Both the position numbers and the translations under genes were made by a program. A stretch of 64,000 nucleotides of DNA, from the NCBI GenBank assembly GCA_964016985.1, contig OZ024823.1:24497320-24561319 (forward strand), written 5' to 3'. This DNA is from Anodontia alba. Its lineage: Eukaryota; Mollusca; Bivalvia; Lucinida; Lucinidae. The notes beneath the pieces were generated by a model that saw only the letters and a list, made by a program, of their open reading frames with translations, ran no database searches and had not been told where the DNA came from. Positions 39,541 through 50,216 of the stretch are shown here, piece after piece. Position 1 is the stretch's first letter. Every line of letters begins with the position of its first letter.

Positions 39541-39647
39541 CTGGCATATAATGCACTGCAGACCTTAATCAGACACTCCATTCTACAGCATCTGATCAGG
39601 GTGTATATATTTGCTCTGGCTTGTCAGTCCGAACATTTAAGGTAAAC
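39541..39647. mobile_element. hpF fragment
   Basis: CACTGCAGACCTTAATCAG to GGCTTGTCAGTCCGAACA. Confidence 0.55.
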
Positions 39648-39814
39648 CTATGGCAAATCGATCATAAAAACTGCTGATACATCAAATATGCAATGGCAGC
39701 TTCTTATTAGTGAGATAACTATTCTGATTAACTGCTAATGCTAGGATTTAATGCCATGTAAGATTGTAGATTTTATATTACCGCATAATAATTTCTCTCA
39801 GAGATGTTGCGCAT

Positions 39815-40007
39815 CATAGCTCTAGAAAGGCATTTTTTTCAATCAAATGCATTTCTTTTTTTGCTTATTTCTCCATGAAAATATATATTGTAGGTACTCA
39901 TTAGAAGCGCCTCACCAAATCGCTTCTAATGAGTACCTGCAACATATGTCTTCATAGAAAAAATAAGCAAAAAAACATTATTCAATACCCTCTCTTATTT
40001 AGATTAT
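39815..40007. mobile_element. hpA MITE
   Basis: CATAGCTCTAGAAAGGC to CTCTTATTTAGATTATG. More degraded hpA-like stretches follow at about 40045-40220 and 40420-40535. Confidence 0.78.
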
Positions 40008-40542
40008 GTTGCAAACTAACAAACATGCATACTTTCTGCAGTATCCATAGGTCCAGGTAAAGGAATGATGATGATTCAGAAGATTTTTTATTTATTTTTT
40101 TTTTTTTTTTCAACCAAAAACATCTTATGATTGACAAATTAATTCCAACATAAAGCATCCACAGAGTATGTTTGGTACAAAAATAATAAAAAAAATATAT
40201 CCTAAATTATCACCATTTCTGAAGCTATGAAAGACACTGGACCTACAGTATCCCCTCCATGCAGAAAACAATCTTAAGTGTGTAGATGAAAAGGTCCAAA
40301 TCAATCTGTATTTAAAGAATTCTGATCAAGAAATTAAAAAAAAAAAAAAAAAATCAAAAAAAAAATCAATTTTTTATCCTCAAAATTTCAAATTATCTAG
40401 AGCCATGAATGGATTGCACAGCTATAAATAATGCATTTTTTCCAACCAAATATTATTGATATTTCTTTTACTTCTACACAAAAACATGTTGTGAATGTTC
40501 ATTAGATTAGAAGCACCTATGCCAAGGAGAATTTAAGAAAAC

Positions 40543-40720
40543 ATGGTGATGATTTGTTTTACGCCCCTTTCAACATTATTTAAGTCATAATAAGAACAAT
40601 GGAAAAGTGATATTAAATGAAAGGCACTGTGCAATAAAGCACCATAATCACGAGCTGAATTCCACTTCCAGTGGCATTCAAACCTCGGACTTTGTGGTAT
40701 GAAGTTGGGAACACTTAATT
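40543..40720. mobile_element. possible SINE-3 copy
   Basis: GATGATTTGTTTTACGCCCC, CACTGTGCAATAAAGCACC, CATTCAAACCTCGGACTTTG. The last is B-box-like on the opposite strand. Confidence 0.45.
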
Positions 40721-40729
40721 TAAGAAAAC

Positions 40730-41070
40730 TACCGTATTCGACCTAATTACCGCACTGTGCGCTTAAGTTTTTCAAAATTACTGGGAACACTCAGTTGTGA
40801 TAAAATATGTATCTACCTATTAAGGATACACTATAAAAAGATCAGAAAAGGACTTATTTGATGATGATTATGCGATTTTTTTTCTGATTTTCTTTTTAAA
40901 AGCATATATTGTGGGTACTCATTTGAATTGCATCGACTAATTCAAACGAGTACCCACAACATATGCCTTTATAAAGAGGTAAAGAAAAAAGAACACTGGC
41001 CGTAATCTGAAGACCACGGAATAACTGTGCGCTTATAGGGGTATGTGCGGTAATTAGATCGAATACGGTA
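40730..41070. mobile_element. hpC MITE, complete
   Basis: hpC is about 340 bp, TA-bordered, with ends CCGTATTCGACCTAATTACC and a subterminal CTGTGCGCTTA. The core TATTGTGGGTACTCATTTG is related to the hpA core up to the CATT. Confidence 0.88.
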
Positions 41071-41327
41071 TCTGGCTCTCCCTCTGATCTACAGCTTACC
41101 ATGTGATCAGTAGCCTACTCAAGTTCTATGCCAGTCACATGCAATTATCACCGATTTCTATTCTGAGAAGCTTATTGTGAGATGGAATCTATGAATAATG
41201 AATTGAAAATACCTCTTCAAATGGAGGATTGCGATTTCTATCCCCACTCCAGTCAGAATTTTTTCAGAGTATACCGTGAATTATATGCCCCATGTAAAGG
41301 CTGACAGTGAGTGGCAAGTACACTGGA

Positions 41328-41759
41328 TTTGGTTGGCTTGGAGTTTAATGGCCCAGTCAACACTATAAAGGTCATCTTGAGCCTGGTCAGTTTACCTAAC
41401 CACACATTTCCTGGCAGGATAACTAGGCGCTTAACCAGTACTTGTACACATTCTTTCACCAGAAACTGATGACTGCCCTTCTTGAATAAGCGGAAGCGAA
41501 TGACCACAGAAAATATTTAAAGATCCACAAAGAATGTAGCTGGACCCAGCCGGGATCAAACATCCGATCACCAGGCGCTTAACCAGTACTTGTACACATT
41601 CTTTCACCAGAAACTGATGACTGCCCTTCTTGAATAAGCGGAAGCGAATGACCACAGAAAATATTTAAAGATCCACAAAGAATGTAGCTGGACCCAGCCG
41701 GGATCAAACATCCGATCACCAGTTGCGCATGCATCGGACTGAGCCACCAAGGTCTGTTG
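41328..41759 (-). mobile_element. SINE-1 copy with internal duplication
   Basis: Tail at the left, head at the right. GTACACTGGA at 41318-41327 and 41760-41769 is the target duplication, at the edge of an hpI. Longer than normal because of the 148-bp duplication listed next. Confidence 0.9.
41425..41720. repeat. 148-bp exact tandem duplication in SINE-1
   Basis: AGGCGCTTAACCAGTACTTG to CATCCGATCACC occurs twice head to tail with no difference that I could find. Confidence 0.93.
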
Positions 41760-41760
41760 G

Positions 41761-42002
41761 TACACTGGAATCTCTTTATAAGATGTTTCTTTATAAGACT
41801 GTTTCGGAAATAAGACGATTAAAAGGTGGACCCCAAAAGTGTCGTATCCAAACAAATATGTATAGTTTATATAAGAAATGACCTTTAATGGTCATTTTTC
41901 TATATAATCTACATCTTTATTCAGACACAACATGTTTGTTTCACAAACATGGTTGTTGCTTTAGATCCCAGCAAATAGTGTTATAATGAGGTTATGGTGT
42001 AC
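41761..42002. mobile_element. hpI MITE
   Basis: TACACTGGAATCTCTTTATA at the left and ATGAGGTTATGGTGTA at the right. The central AAATGACC...GGTCATTTTTC hairpin is present. Confidence 0.85.
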
Positions 42003-42144
42003 TTTGTGACCACAGTAGGCACTTACAAACAACAAATGAGCCTTTGTACATGGAGGATTCTTGATAGTAGCTCAGTCAGATATACTGTAATTATACTTAT
42101 TCTTAAAATACTTGTCCTAAAGTTTGAGCTAGTCTTTATGATCA

Positions 42145-42364
42145 CCATAATAACCCTAAGAATTGGGACAGATAGGCTTTTGCAAACACTGTAGACCCAG
42201 ATCAGATACCACATAATGTGGCATCTGATCAGGGTCTACACTGTTTGTCATACATATACAGCAATATTTTAGATACATCAAGAGGTAGAAGAATGGACTA
42301 TTTCAAATTTTTGGACAAGTATGGTAAGTAGATTAAGTGTCCCAATACTTAGGGTAAATATGGT
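42145..42364. mobile_element. hpF MITE, complete
   Basis: AACCCTAAGAATTGGGACAG to CTTAGGGTAAATATGG. Strong GATACCACATAATGTGGCATC stem. Confidence 0.86.
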
Positions 42365-42416
42365 ACGTGGTGATCCTGGATAACAGGGTCAAAAATGTCA
42401 AAAATGTAAGTTATTT

Positions 42417-42630
42417 TATTTACCCTAAATATCCAGACATCTTAACTCCTTACCAATTACTTGTCGTAGAATCTGAAAAAGTCCATTTGACTACTTGTTG
42501 CCATTTCTGAAAATTGCTGGATGAGAGGCAAATAATGTAAACTCTCATTAGACATAGTCTTCTCAGGCTTCTGATCAGGGCCTACAGTCTCCACTCAGGC
42601 ATGTCTATCTGAATACTTTGGATAACTACA
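42417..42630. mobile_element. hpF MITE, inverted and diverged
   Basis: TTTACCCTAAATATCCAGAC to GGCATGTCTATCTGAATAC. Opposite orientation to its neighbours. Confidence 0.72.
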
Positions 42631-42935
42631 GTGAGGCTCACTTCCTACTGAAAAAGTTTTTCTGACAGTTTATGGACGATCAGTTAAGGATCAGATCATC
42701 TTTCCAGTAACAAATTGATGGACTTTAATGTGGTTTAAGGTTTGCTATTAAAATTCTTGCTGGTCATTTAAAATTTATCAACTAAGTATTAAAAAGGGCA
42801 TTAAATTCTGGCCCTGCCAAATGACAAGGGTTCTTTAAATTTAAGACACTACCAAGGATTGCTACAGAAATTTTAAGCCCTTCATCAGCTGTGAACAGGT
42901 AAGGTCCTGGTCCAACATGCAAAACTAACAAAATA

Positions 42936-43157
42936 CCCTACTAACCCTTAAAGTATTGAGACAGACAGGCCTTTGCAAATTTAACAGTGTAGACCCAGAT
43001 AAGACCCCGCAGAATGCGGCATCTGATCAGGGTATACACTGCCATACATACAGCAATATTTTAAACTCATCCAAAAGGTATAAGAACAGACTATTTCAGA
43101 TTTTAGGACAATTATGGTAAGTAGATAAGGTATCCCAATACTCAGGGTAAATACGGA
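42936..43157. mobile_element. hpF MITE, complete
   Basis: ACCCTTAAAGTATTGAGACA to CTCAGGGTAAATACGG. Confidence 0.82.
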
Positions 43158-43222
43158 AATCATCCTTTATCTGGAACCACTGGAAACTCCCTTTTTCACT
43201 TGGTGTTGCAGCTCATACAGCA

Positions 43223-43410
43223 TAGCAACAGATAAGGCGCTTTTTTCATCCAAAAAATGCTGATATCTTTCTTACATCTAGACGAAAACATATGTTGTGG
43301 GTACTCATTAGAAGCGCCTCGGCGAGGCGCTTCTAATGAGTACCCACAACATATGTTTCCGTCAAGATATAAGAAAATATTATGTGGATACCCCCTCTTA
43401 TCTGTAGCTA
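43223..43410. mobile_element. hpA MITE, near-perfect palindrome
   Basis: TAGCAACAGATAAGGCGC to CTTATCTGTAGCTA. Arms meet at GCGCCTCGGCGAGGCGC with almost no mismatch over about 55 bp each. Confidence 0.9.
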
Positions 43411-43535
43411 TGATATAGCTTCATATATGATAGGTATCAGGTAATATATTCTTCTTACTTTTGCACAAAAATATATGTTGTGGGTACTTCTAAGAGGTGA
43501 CTCGCCAAGGTGCTTCTAATGAGTACCCACAATCA

Positions 43536-44049
43536 TTGGTCTAAAGTGGGTATATCAGGTTGATATTTTTCTCATTTCTCCATGAAAACGTATGTTGAAA
43601 ACGCATGGTACTCATTAGAAGTGCCAGCCTCGGTGGCTCAGTTGGCTGCGCGTCCGACTGGAGACCAGGAGGTCGCAGGTTCGACCCCCGCCGAGGTCGG
43701 CAACATTCTTTCGTGGAGATTGATCATGTAATATTTTCTACGGTCATTCTCTCCCTTCCGCTGATTCAAGAAGGGCAGTTGTCAGTTTCTGGCGAAAGAA
43801 TGTGCACAATACTGGTTAACCGATAAGAGGACTAAGCCTGCCCAGTAAATGTGTGGTTAGGTAAACTGACCGCGCTCGACATGACTCCATTGAGTTCACT
43901 GGGCCATAAAACCTCAACACAAACAAACAAAACTCATTAGAAGTGCCTCAATACTCAGTGAGGCACTTCTAATGAGTACCACAAATATTTTCATGGAGAA
44001 ACAAGAAAAAAATTAGTATTTTGGATTTATAAAACTTACGCCTTATGCC
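43536..44049. mobile_element. hpA copy (inner) split by SINE-1
   Basis: GGTCTAAAGTGGGTATATC to the TSD at 43625. Continues after 43931 with GTGCCTCAATACTCAGTG and CATGGAGAAACAAG, ending ACGCCTTATG. Confidence 0.8.
43626..43931 (+). mobile_element. SINE-1, full length (reference copy)
   Basis: tRNA-derived head with A box TGGCTCAGTTGG and B box GGTTCGACCCC, a body with GGTCATTCTCTCCCTTCCGC, and a CACAAACAAACAAA tail. Perfect 16-bp duplication ACTCATTAGAAGTGCC at 43610-43625 and 43932-43947. The best-preserved copy in the window, so probably young. Confidence 0.96.
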
Positions 44050-44126
44050 CACAAGGTATGTTTTTGTGCAGAAATAAGAAAAATAGCCATACTTATTGGG
44101 TGATAAAAGCATCTTATCTGGAGCTA

Positions 44127-44967
44127 TGGTGAATTTGATTAACTGCCCATGTCTAGTTTTCTATCAGTCTGGAGGCGTGTGTGTCAAATTTTTTCAATTC
44201 AAATCTAGAAGTGTAAAAGAAAGCAAGGGCACACAAAAATGTGTTAGATCTTGGTCTACACTACTGAAGACAGATGGAGGATGGATGGATGGAGTGGGCT
44301 GGTGGGAACTTAACAAAAAAGGTTTACTTAAAGTGATTCACACTTTTATGTATTTCTTCTGCCTAAGATTTATTTTAAGCTGATATGTTACGATAAAAAT
44401 TTGATAAAGCAGTAGATTGTTGATACTTCACACTATTTCCATACTTACTTGTGCACTTAAACCTCTTTTGAAAAGGTTTATGGAGCGCTTGGAAAAAAGT
44501 GCACATAATTATCTGATAAATTTTGCAGGAACTCAGCAGAACTGCCTCTCAGAAAGGAGATTCTAATGAGTCTATAAAACATGTTTATGTGGAGGAATCT
44601 GTATTATTTCCTTCACTTCACCAAACAAAAATAGAATGCATCTTATCTGGAATGGTGAAACTAGCATTAAGTTAGTATTTTAAGTAGTAGTGAATAGTAT
44701 GAATAACTTTCTCCAGTATATATGATTTGCTACCTCAGCATACCTATCTTCTGACAAGTGCACCCAGCAGAGAATCAGATCAGCTGCTGCACATTCGTGG
44801 GGACAGATCAGATTTTTCACTGGGCACATTCTGGACAGCTAAAAGATGCAAATTTCTTCATGTGGACAACAAAAATTGATCAGACAACATGAATGTGCAG
44901 TCTGAGTTATTAAGTCTTGTTTGGTGCTCATGTCAGGTTTATTTTCTCATGCTGCAGCCTTATATTT
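44127..44967. other. intron, no gene recognised
   Basis: A 95-codon plus frame (44096-44383) shows no family signature. A degraded hpA-like end (CTTATCTGG near 44643) and AGAATCTAATGAG-type fragments are present. Confidence 0.4.
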
Positions 44968-45204
44968 GAGCCAGTGCATGAAAAAACCTACAATAAGACC
45001 TGTGTAATCAGCAAAGACTCAGATTGGCCTATACATCCACCCAGCATGACAAGGGTTCTTGTTTATCCCTCTTTGAATAGCCTGGAGGCTGTACAGTAAC
45101 ATGCGATCAGCGAAGAATCTGATCAGACTGCGCAGATGCACAGGCTGATCTGAGTCTTCGCTGGTAGCACAAGTTTTATTGCAGGTTTTGTCGTGGGCTG
45201 GCTC
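44968..45204. mobile_element. hpN MITE, complete
   Basis: Ends GAGCCAGTGCATGAAAAAAC and, inverted, GAGCCAGCCCACGACAAAAC. The interior has CAGCAAAGACTCAG and its complement. A relative with only one end lies near 2820-2910. Confidence 0.78.
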
Positions 45205-45374
45205 ATTTTATGAAAGAGATCTGTCTCAGATATAGTTGCTACTTCAATGGTAAAATACACTACTTTCTGTAATATTCTGATTGTTTCAGAAAAGAGCTGA
45301 ACAGACCAGGTTTTATACAAACAGCCTTGATAGACACCCTATTTTGTTGGGTACTGTGTCTTTGCAAACAGTGT

Positions 45375-45530
45375 TGACAATTCTACTACCTGTTGATGTG
45401 TCTTAAAACCAGCTGAATGAATACCAAACAGTGTAGACCCAGATCACTGGTGATTAGACACTGCATTCAGAAGCATCTGATCTACTGTGTTTGCCCTGGT
45501 CTGTCTGTCCAAATGCTTAGTCTTAATATG
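45375..45530. mobile_element. hpF MITE, diverged
   Basis: CTACCTGTTGATGTGTCTTA to GGTCTGTCTGTCCAAATGC. Confidence 0.65.
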
Positions 45531-45621
45531 GTACTCCTTACCGACACATTTTTTTGACAAGGGAGACAACTTTTTGACTCCCTATTTGCTTTCCTGTTCA
45601 GCAATCCCCTTCTGAAAAATA

Positions 45622-46017
45622 GACTGGCCCCAGTCTCCAGTGACTAAATATTTTTTTTTATTACAATCCTGTAAATCAAACCAAATAATATGACCAGCCT
45701 TTATAGTCATGATTTGTTTGTGTTGAGGTTTTACGGCCCAGTCAACCCAATGGGGTCATGTCGAGCGCTGTCAGTTTACCTAACCACACGTAACTGGGCA
45801 GGCTTAGTCCTCTAAGCGGTTAACCAGTATTGTGCACATTCTTTCGCCAGAAACTGACAACTGCCCTTCTTGAATCAGCGAAAGGGAGAGAATGACCGTA
45901 GAAAATATTTCATGATCGATCTCCACGAAAGAATGTTACCATATTTTTGGCTGTGTTTTAGTGGATTATCAACAGGACTATAAGAAAAAATATTGTCACT
46001 GGAGACTGGAGCCAGTC
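45622..46017. mobile_element. hpQ MITE split by SINE-1
   Basis: Ends GACTGGCCCCAGTCTCCAGT and, inverted, GACTGGCTCCAGTCTCCAGT. Confidence 0.8.
45713..45938 (-). mobile_element. SINE-1, head missing, nested in hpQ
   Basis: TTTGTTTGTGTTGAGG to CTCCACGAAAGAATGTT; truncated before the tRNA-like boxes. Little diverged. Confidence 0.9.
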
Positions 46018-46157
46018 AAAATGGACCTACACTAAAAGGAGAGAATTTGCTCCCAAGGGTGGTGGGTGCAAAATCAATTCTGACAGGAGTTGCCTCCCAT
46101 GAAAGTGTATCCATAACCACACAGTACAGTAATTAGTTGAAATATGGTAACAAAAAT

Positions 46158-46314
46158 GCTGGCTAAGTGGCAAATCAAACTTTGAGAATATAAGGCTTGA
46201 CATTTCATACAAGGAGATAATTTGCATGGAATGTCAAAGCCTATTTTCTGGGAAAAATAAAACAAATTATCAATTTGTTGTCTGTTTAATTTGCCTAGAG
46301 AGTGGTTATGTTAA
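46158..46314. mobile_element. hpH MITE, partial
   Basis: GCTTGACATTTCATAC / GTCAAAGCCTATTTTCTGG arms. Right end GAGAGTGGTTATGTTAA. Confidence 0.68.
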
Positions 46315-46517
46315 CTGCAACAATCAATTTGCTGCGAGTTGACTGAAGGATGTATGAGAGATGAGACTGATAACTCTTCTGGAATGTAGAATTACAGGGC
46401 AAAGGGGTGATAGCTGAATGATCAACTGTTACCTGTAATTAAACTATCATAAATTCCAGTTAATAAGTAATGAGTACAAATGCCATTATCAGCTATATTT
46501 CTGCATGTTCAGCAACT

Positions 46518-46692
46518 TCCCTTGATGCTTAGCACTCTGGGTAAAATTTTCAGCAGATGCCATTTTGAGATATCTTTCTTATTTTCCCAGAAAACAGGCT
46601 TTGACATTTCATATGACAATTTGCATGAAGTGACAGTCTATTTTCTTAACAAAAATACTGTCAATTTGTCATCTGCTGAGTGGTAAAGGTTA
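46518..46692. mobile_element. hpH MITE
   Basis: GATGCTTAGCACTCTGGGT to CTGAGTGGTAAAGGTTA. Confidence 0.75.
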
Positions 46693-46946
46693 CTACACTG
46701 CTTCACTTGCAATGTGAAGATAAAACTGGCAATTTTTTCTTTCTACTTTCTTCTCAAAAATGTCATTTTTCCGAAGATATGTTTTTAACCCCAAACATTT
46801 TGGCAGAGAATACAGACATTTAGGTATGCAGTATATTATGCTCATTAGATACCATATCCGAACACCTCCCTCTGAATTTGGAAACCATTACTATTACTTA
46901 CTATTTTCATTCTTTATCCATGAAATTTAAAAGAAAATGCTCAAAT

Positions 46947-47155
46947 ACAAACCCTGGTCCTGCTGAGCCCGGATATGCCCTGCCTTTGCAAACAGTGGAG
47001 ATCCAGAGCAATTGGCAAGATGCCAACTGATCTGGATCTACACTGTTTGCCATTCAGTATGTGAATTTATATCAACAGTCTGGATCAAGTAATCTGAATG
47101 GCTGAAAATTTGAAAAGGGTGTGGCATCTTAATTTATACAGCAGGACAAGGTTAA
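46947..47155. mobile_element. hpE MITE
   Basis: AACCCTGGTCCTGCTGAGCC to CAGGACAAGGTTAA. The loop is GGCAAGATGCC. Confidence 0.8.
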
Positions 47156-47211
47156 AATAATGCCTTCTTTACTGTTGTATTTTTGCCCATTATCCTATTT
47201 ATTCTATGAAT

Positions 47212-47372
47212 TGGGGTGGATAGACCAGACCTGAACAATCAGTGCAGACCTGGATCAGATGATGCATAATGCAGTATCTGATCAGGGTCTAGAGCCTGAC
47301 ATTCATCCAGCATCTGATCTCAGACTACATTTTTTGCTCCGGCCTGTCTGTCCGAACACTGAAGGATACAGT
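47212..47372. mobile_element. hpF MITE, diverged
   Basis: GTGCAGACCTGGATCAGATG ... GGCCTGTCTGTCCGAACAC. Confidence 0.68.
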
Positions 47373-47382
47373 AAATACAGCA

Positions 47383-47563
47383 GTTCTAGATGATTTTTTC
47401 AATGCAAGTGTTATTTTTCTGGTTCTCCTGGACACCTGTTATGCATATTCACCCAAACAGTCTTGCCAAGGGGATTCTATGAAGTACCCAAACATATATA
47501 TTTTTTGTGCAGAAATAATTAAGAAAAATTGTTTATCTGGATAGTTCTCTTATCTAGAGAGAT
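47383..47563. mobile_element. hpA MITE, degraded
   Basis: GATTTTTTCAATGCAAGTG to CTCTTATCTAGAGAGATG. The core is largely lost. Confidence 0.55.
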
Positions 47564-48459
47564 GTTTGGTGATGATGAATCCTTATATCATCTCAATCAG
47601 CCACTACCAAAGTCAGCTGTGTCCATCAACCACCCACTCATTAGATCCAAGGCCAACAATTATATGCTCCATAGTGGGGGATAAATTATTTAATTATATG
47701 GCCAATCATTCACTCATTACCAGTCTCTTAGTGTTATCAGCTAATTAGTAGTAACCACTTCCATGTGTACCTGCTGTTGTTTTATCATGTTTGTGGGTCT
47801 ACATCTCATCTATAATTCCATGGAAATGTAAGGTGTGAGAACTCATCAGGGCTACTTCTGCAAGTCAGTTAGTACAAAATTTTGTAAACCAAAGTTTCTG
47901 ACAAAATGGCTTGTGCAAAATGTGCAACTAAAGGAGTAGTCTGATCAGGGTCTTCATTGCAATTCCATTATGTATTCAAAGAAGCAGCTAAATAGAAAAA
48001 GTTTAGGCAAAAAAATTATGGAGTTAAGTCTTCGAAATTCTAGTACATTTACTGTAACCACAACATGTTTCTCATAGTGCAGAGAAGCTACTTTTTACAA
48101 CTAAAAGTATAATTTTAAAGCATTACTTCAAACAAAAGCTAACAGATCTAAAATGGGCTATTGCAAGATGGTATGAGGTTTTCCTATCTTACAGTTTCCT
48201 TCTTCTCTAAGACAAGAAGACAACAGATTTGGCCGAGGTTCAAGCCAACATTCTCACTTCTCTTCATAATGCTAAGTAATAAATACGGTCCAAGATAAGT
48301 TAAGAAAGAGTATTGTCATTATTTTGAAAATAACGATCACTAAAATATTTTCTATTTCTCTAACAAATTATATGATGGAGAACTTCATCATATTCATCTC
48401 ACTGTGCAAATTCACATTTTTTTTGAGACATTAGACAATATTTCTGTCTCTGACGGCAA
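47564..48459. other. intron, no feature recognised
   Basis: No long open frame, no splice-bounded actinin-like segment and no family repeat seen. Confidence 0.45.
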
Positions 48460-48567
48460 TGCTTATGTGGGGGCCCCTGTTGCATTGCATGCATAGCACA
48501 AGAATTCTGCATGCCATGCAGAATTCTTGTGTGATGCATGAATGCAACAAAGACCCCTGCATAAGCA
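48460..48567. repeat. 108-bp imperfect palindrome
   Basis: TGCTTATGTGGGGGCCCCTG at the left against CCCCTGCATAAGCA at the right, with the axis at GCATGCCATGC near 48513. Inner arms (ACAAGAATTCTGCATG) are perfect. Confidence 0.85.
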
Positions 48568-48719
48568 TATAATGCTGATGTCATGCTGGCACAAAGTAAA
48601 TGAGAACAACTGATTAGTTGAAAAAGAAAAAAACAAAAACACTCACACTTTTTGATGGTTCTGATCTTTGGAAGTCTCATTAACAATGCTATGTGATAAA
48701 ATAAGGCTAAGTGCTCTGT

Positions 48720-49110
48720 GTATATATGAGGCATATGCAGGCACCAAAGCGCCAGATCAGCCTAGAAATCTGCACATTCTGATCAGGCCCTCCACTATCT
48801 GCTTACAGAATCACTGGATTCTGTAGAATGTTTTGATGGGAAGCTAGATAAACTCTTGTCCTGCTGAATAAATTAAGATGCCACGCCCACTTTTAATTTT
48901 CAGCCAATCAGATTACTTGATCAGGATTGTTGCTATAAATTTACATACTTAATGGCAAACAGTGCAGAGCCAGATCAGTTGGCTTCTTCAGAAGCCAACT
49001 GATCTGGATCTACACTGTTTGCAAAGGTAGGGTATATCCAAGTTCAGCAGGACAAGGGTTAATGATCTGAATCTGCAAATTTCACATCTGCTCAAAGACA
49101 ATTTTTCTCT
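48720..49110. mobile_element. hpM-like element split by hpE
   Basis: CAGATCAGCCTAGAAATCTG, CAGAATCACTGGATTC at the left; GATCTGAATCTGCAAATTTC and GCTCAAAGACA at the right, the same order as 27524-28001. Confidence 0.6.
48848..49062. mobile_element. hpE MITE nested in hpM-like element
   Basis: TAAACTCTTGTCCTGCTG to GGACAAGGGTTAA, with intact CAGTTGGCTTCTTCAGAAGC loop arms. Confidence 0.83.
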
Positions 49111-49297
49111 TTATGCAATGGATGAGGTTTAACATCACTGTCAACGATCTTTCAGTCATGTTGTGATAATGTCTGAATGGTGGGAACTAATGCCACTTCA
49201 GTAACAGTCCCTGGGTCTTCCCTTGATGATATGATGTTGCTGCAACAATCCACAGTGGGGAACTATGTACTGTACTCCCAACCTTTCTTACCAAATA

Positions 49298-49866
49298 CAC
49301 TCTAAATATTCAGACATCTGATTTCTTTACCATTGGTACCTTTCATAAAATTTGAACACGCTATTTTACTTGATAATGTGCCTAAAAACTGCCAGGTTAG
49401 TAGCAATGTGTAGACCCTGTTAAGATGCCCTTTCTGCACTTGTTTCTCAGGCCTATCTGTCCAAATACCATATTTGATCTAATTAACGTACATACCCCTA
49501 TAAGCGCACAGTCAAGCAATTCCATATTCTTCAGATTACAGCCTGCATACTTTTAGTTTACTTCTTTATAGAAGCATATGTTGTGGGTACCCATTTGAAT
49601 TGCATCGCCAAGTGATGCAATTCAAATGGGTACCCACAACATATGCTTTTATAAAGAAGATCAGAAAACACACACACACAAAAACTTCGCATAAGCATCA
49701 TTAATTCTGTTAAGTCCTTCGCTTATCTTTTTCTTAAAGTGTGTACCTTTAGTATAAAGGTACATATTTTACCACACATTTTCCTAGTACTTTTTTTTTA
49801 TAAAAAAAAAAGCTAAGTGCACAGTGCAGTAATTAGATCAAATACAGTACTTTGGGTAAATACTGT
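49298..49866. mobile_element. hpF copy split by hpC
   Basis: CTCTAAATATTCAGACATC to GGCCTATCTGTCCAAATA, then hpC, then CTTTGGGTAAATACTGTA. Confidence 0.75.
49468..49847. mobile_element. hpC MITE nested in hpF
   Basis: CCATATTTGATCTAATTAAC to AATTAGATCAAATACAG, TA on both sides. Core GGGTACCCATTTGAATTGC and its complement are perfect over about 45 bp. Confidence 0.85.
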
Positions 49867-49995
49867 AGTTTGATAATCCTTAGAGATAACTGATCTGGTC
49901 CCTTTTTCTAAATCTCTGCTTTGCAGTTTGAGTTTGTACATGAGCATGCCTGCATAATCATAAATATTCCGATAGACATGCAGCATAAACTAGTG

Positions 49996-50216
49996 CACTA
50001 CAACCTCTTTATAACACGGTGTGTTATAACACGGTTTTGGATATAACATGGTTCAAAGATGGATCCCAAAAATGTATAGATTATATTGAAAAATGACCAT
50101 TTATGGTCATTTTTCAATATAATCTATACATTTTGTTTGGATATAACACGGTTGTTTAACTAACACGGTTTATGTTATGGACCCCAACAATAGTGTTATA
50201 AAGAGGTTGTGGTGTA
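49996..50216. mobile_element. hpI MITE, complete (reference copy)
   Basis: CACTACAACCTCTTTATAAC to AAAGAGGTTGTGGTGTA. Inner palindrome TATAGATTATATTGAAAAAT is perfect. Shows what the hpI at 6234-14265 looked like before insertions. Confidence 0.9.

Larger units (their letters stand above)
43425..44126. mobile_element. hpA copy (outer) split by a second hpA
   Basis: Left: TTGCACAAAAATATATGTTG to AATGAGTACCCACAA. It resumes at about 44050 with CCCACAAGGTATGTTTTTGT, GCAGAAATAAG and CTTATCTGGAGCTATG. The TGCACAAA/TTTGTGCA stem variant appears in both halves, tying them together. Confidence 0.8.
45553..46118. mobile_element. R1 repeat split by hpQ
   Basis: ACAAGGGAGACAACTTTTTG and TTTGCTTTCCTGTTC at the left; AGAGAATTTGCTCCC and GTTGCCTCCCATGAAAGTG at the right, in the inverse order of 35183-35400. 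Confidence 0.65.

Noticed and set aside
41253..41855. Three related short proteins from overlapping minus frames
   Set aside because: They are readings of the SINE-1 body, repeated because of its 148-bp tandem duplication.
43626..43702. tRNA-like A and B boxes as a functional tRNA gene
   Set aside because: They form the head of a SINE with body, tail and target duplication; the same applies to the SINE-2 heads at 21831-22070 and 33751-33971 and to the Ser/Leu-like head at 34345-34460.
44096..44383. 95-codon plus-strand open frame
   Set aside because: It starts inside an hpA MITE end and shows no family signature.
48399..48734. 111-codon minus-strand open frame
   Set aside because: It runs through the 48460-48567 palindrome, and its His/Met-rich sequence reflects that repeat.
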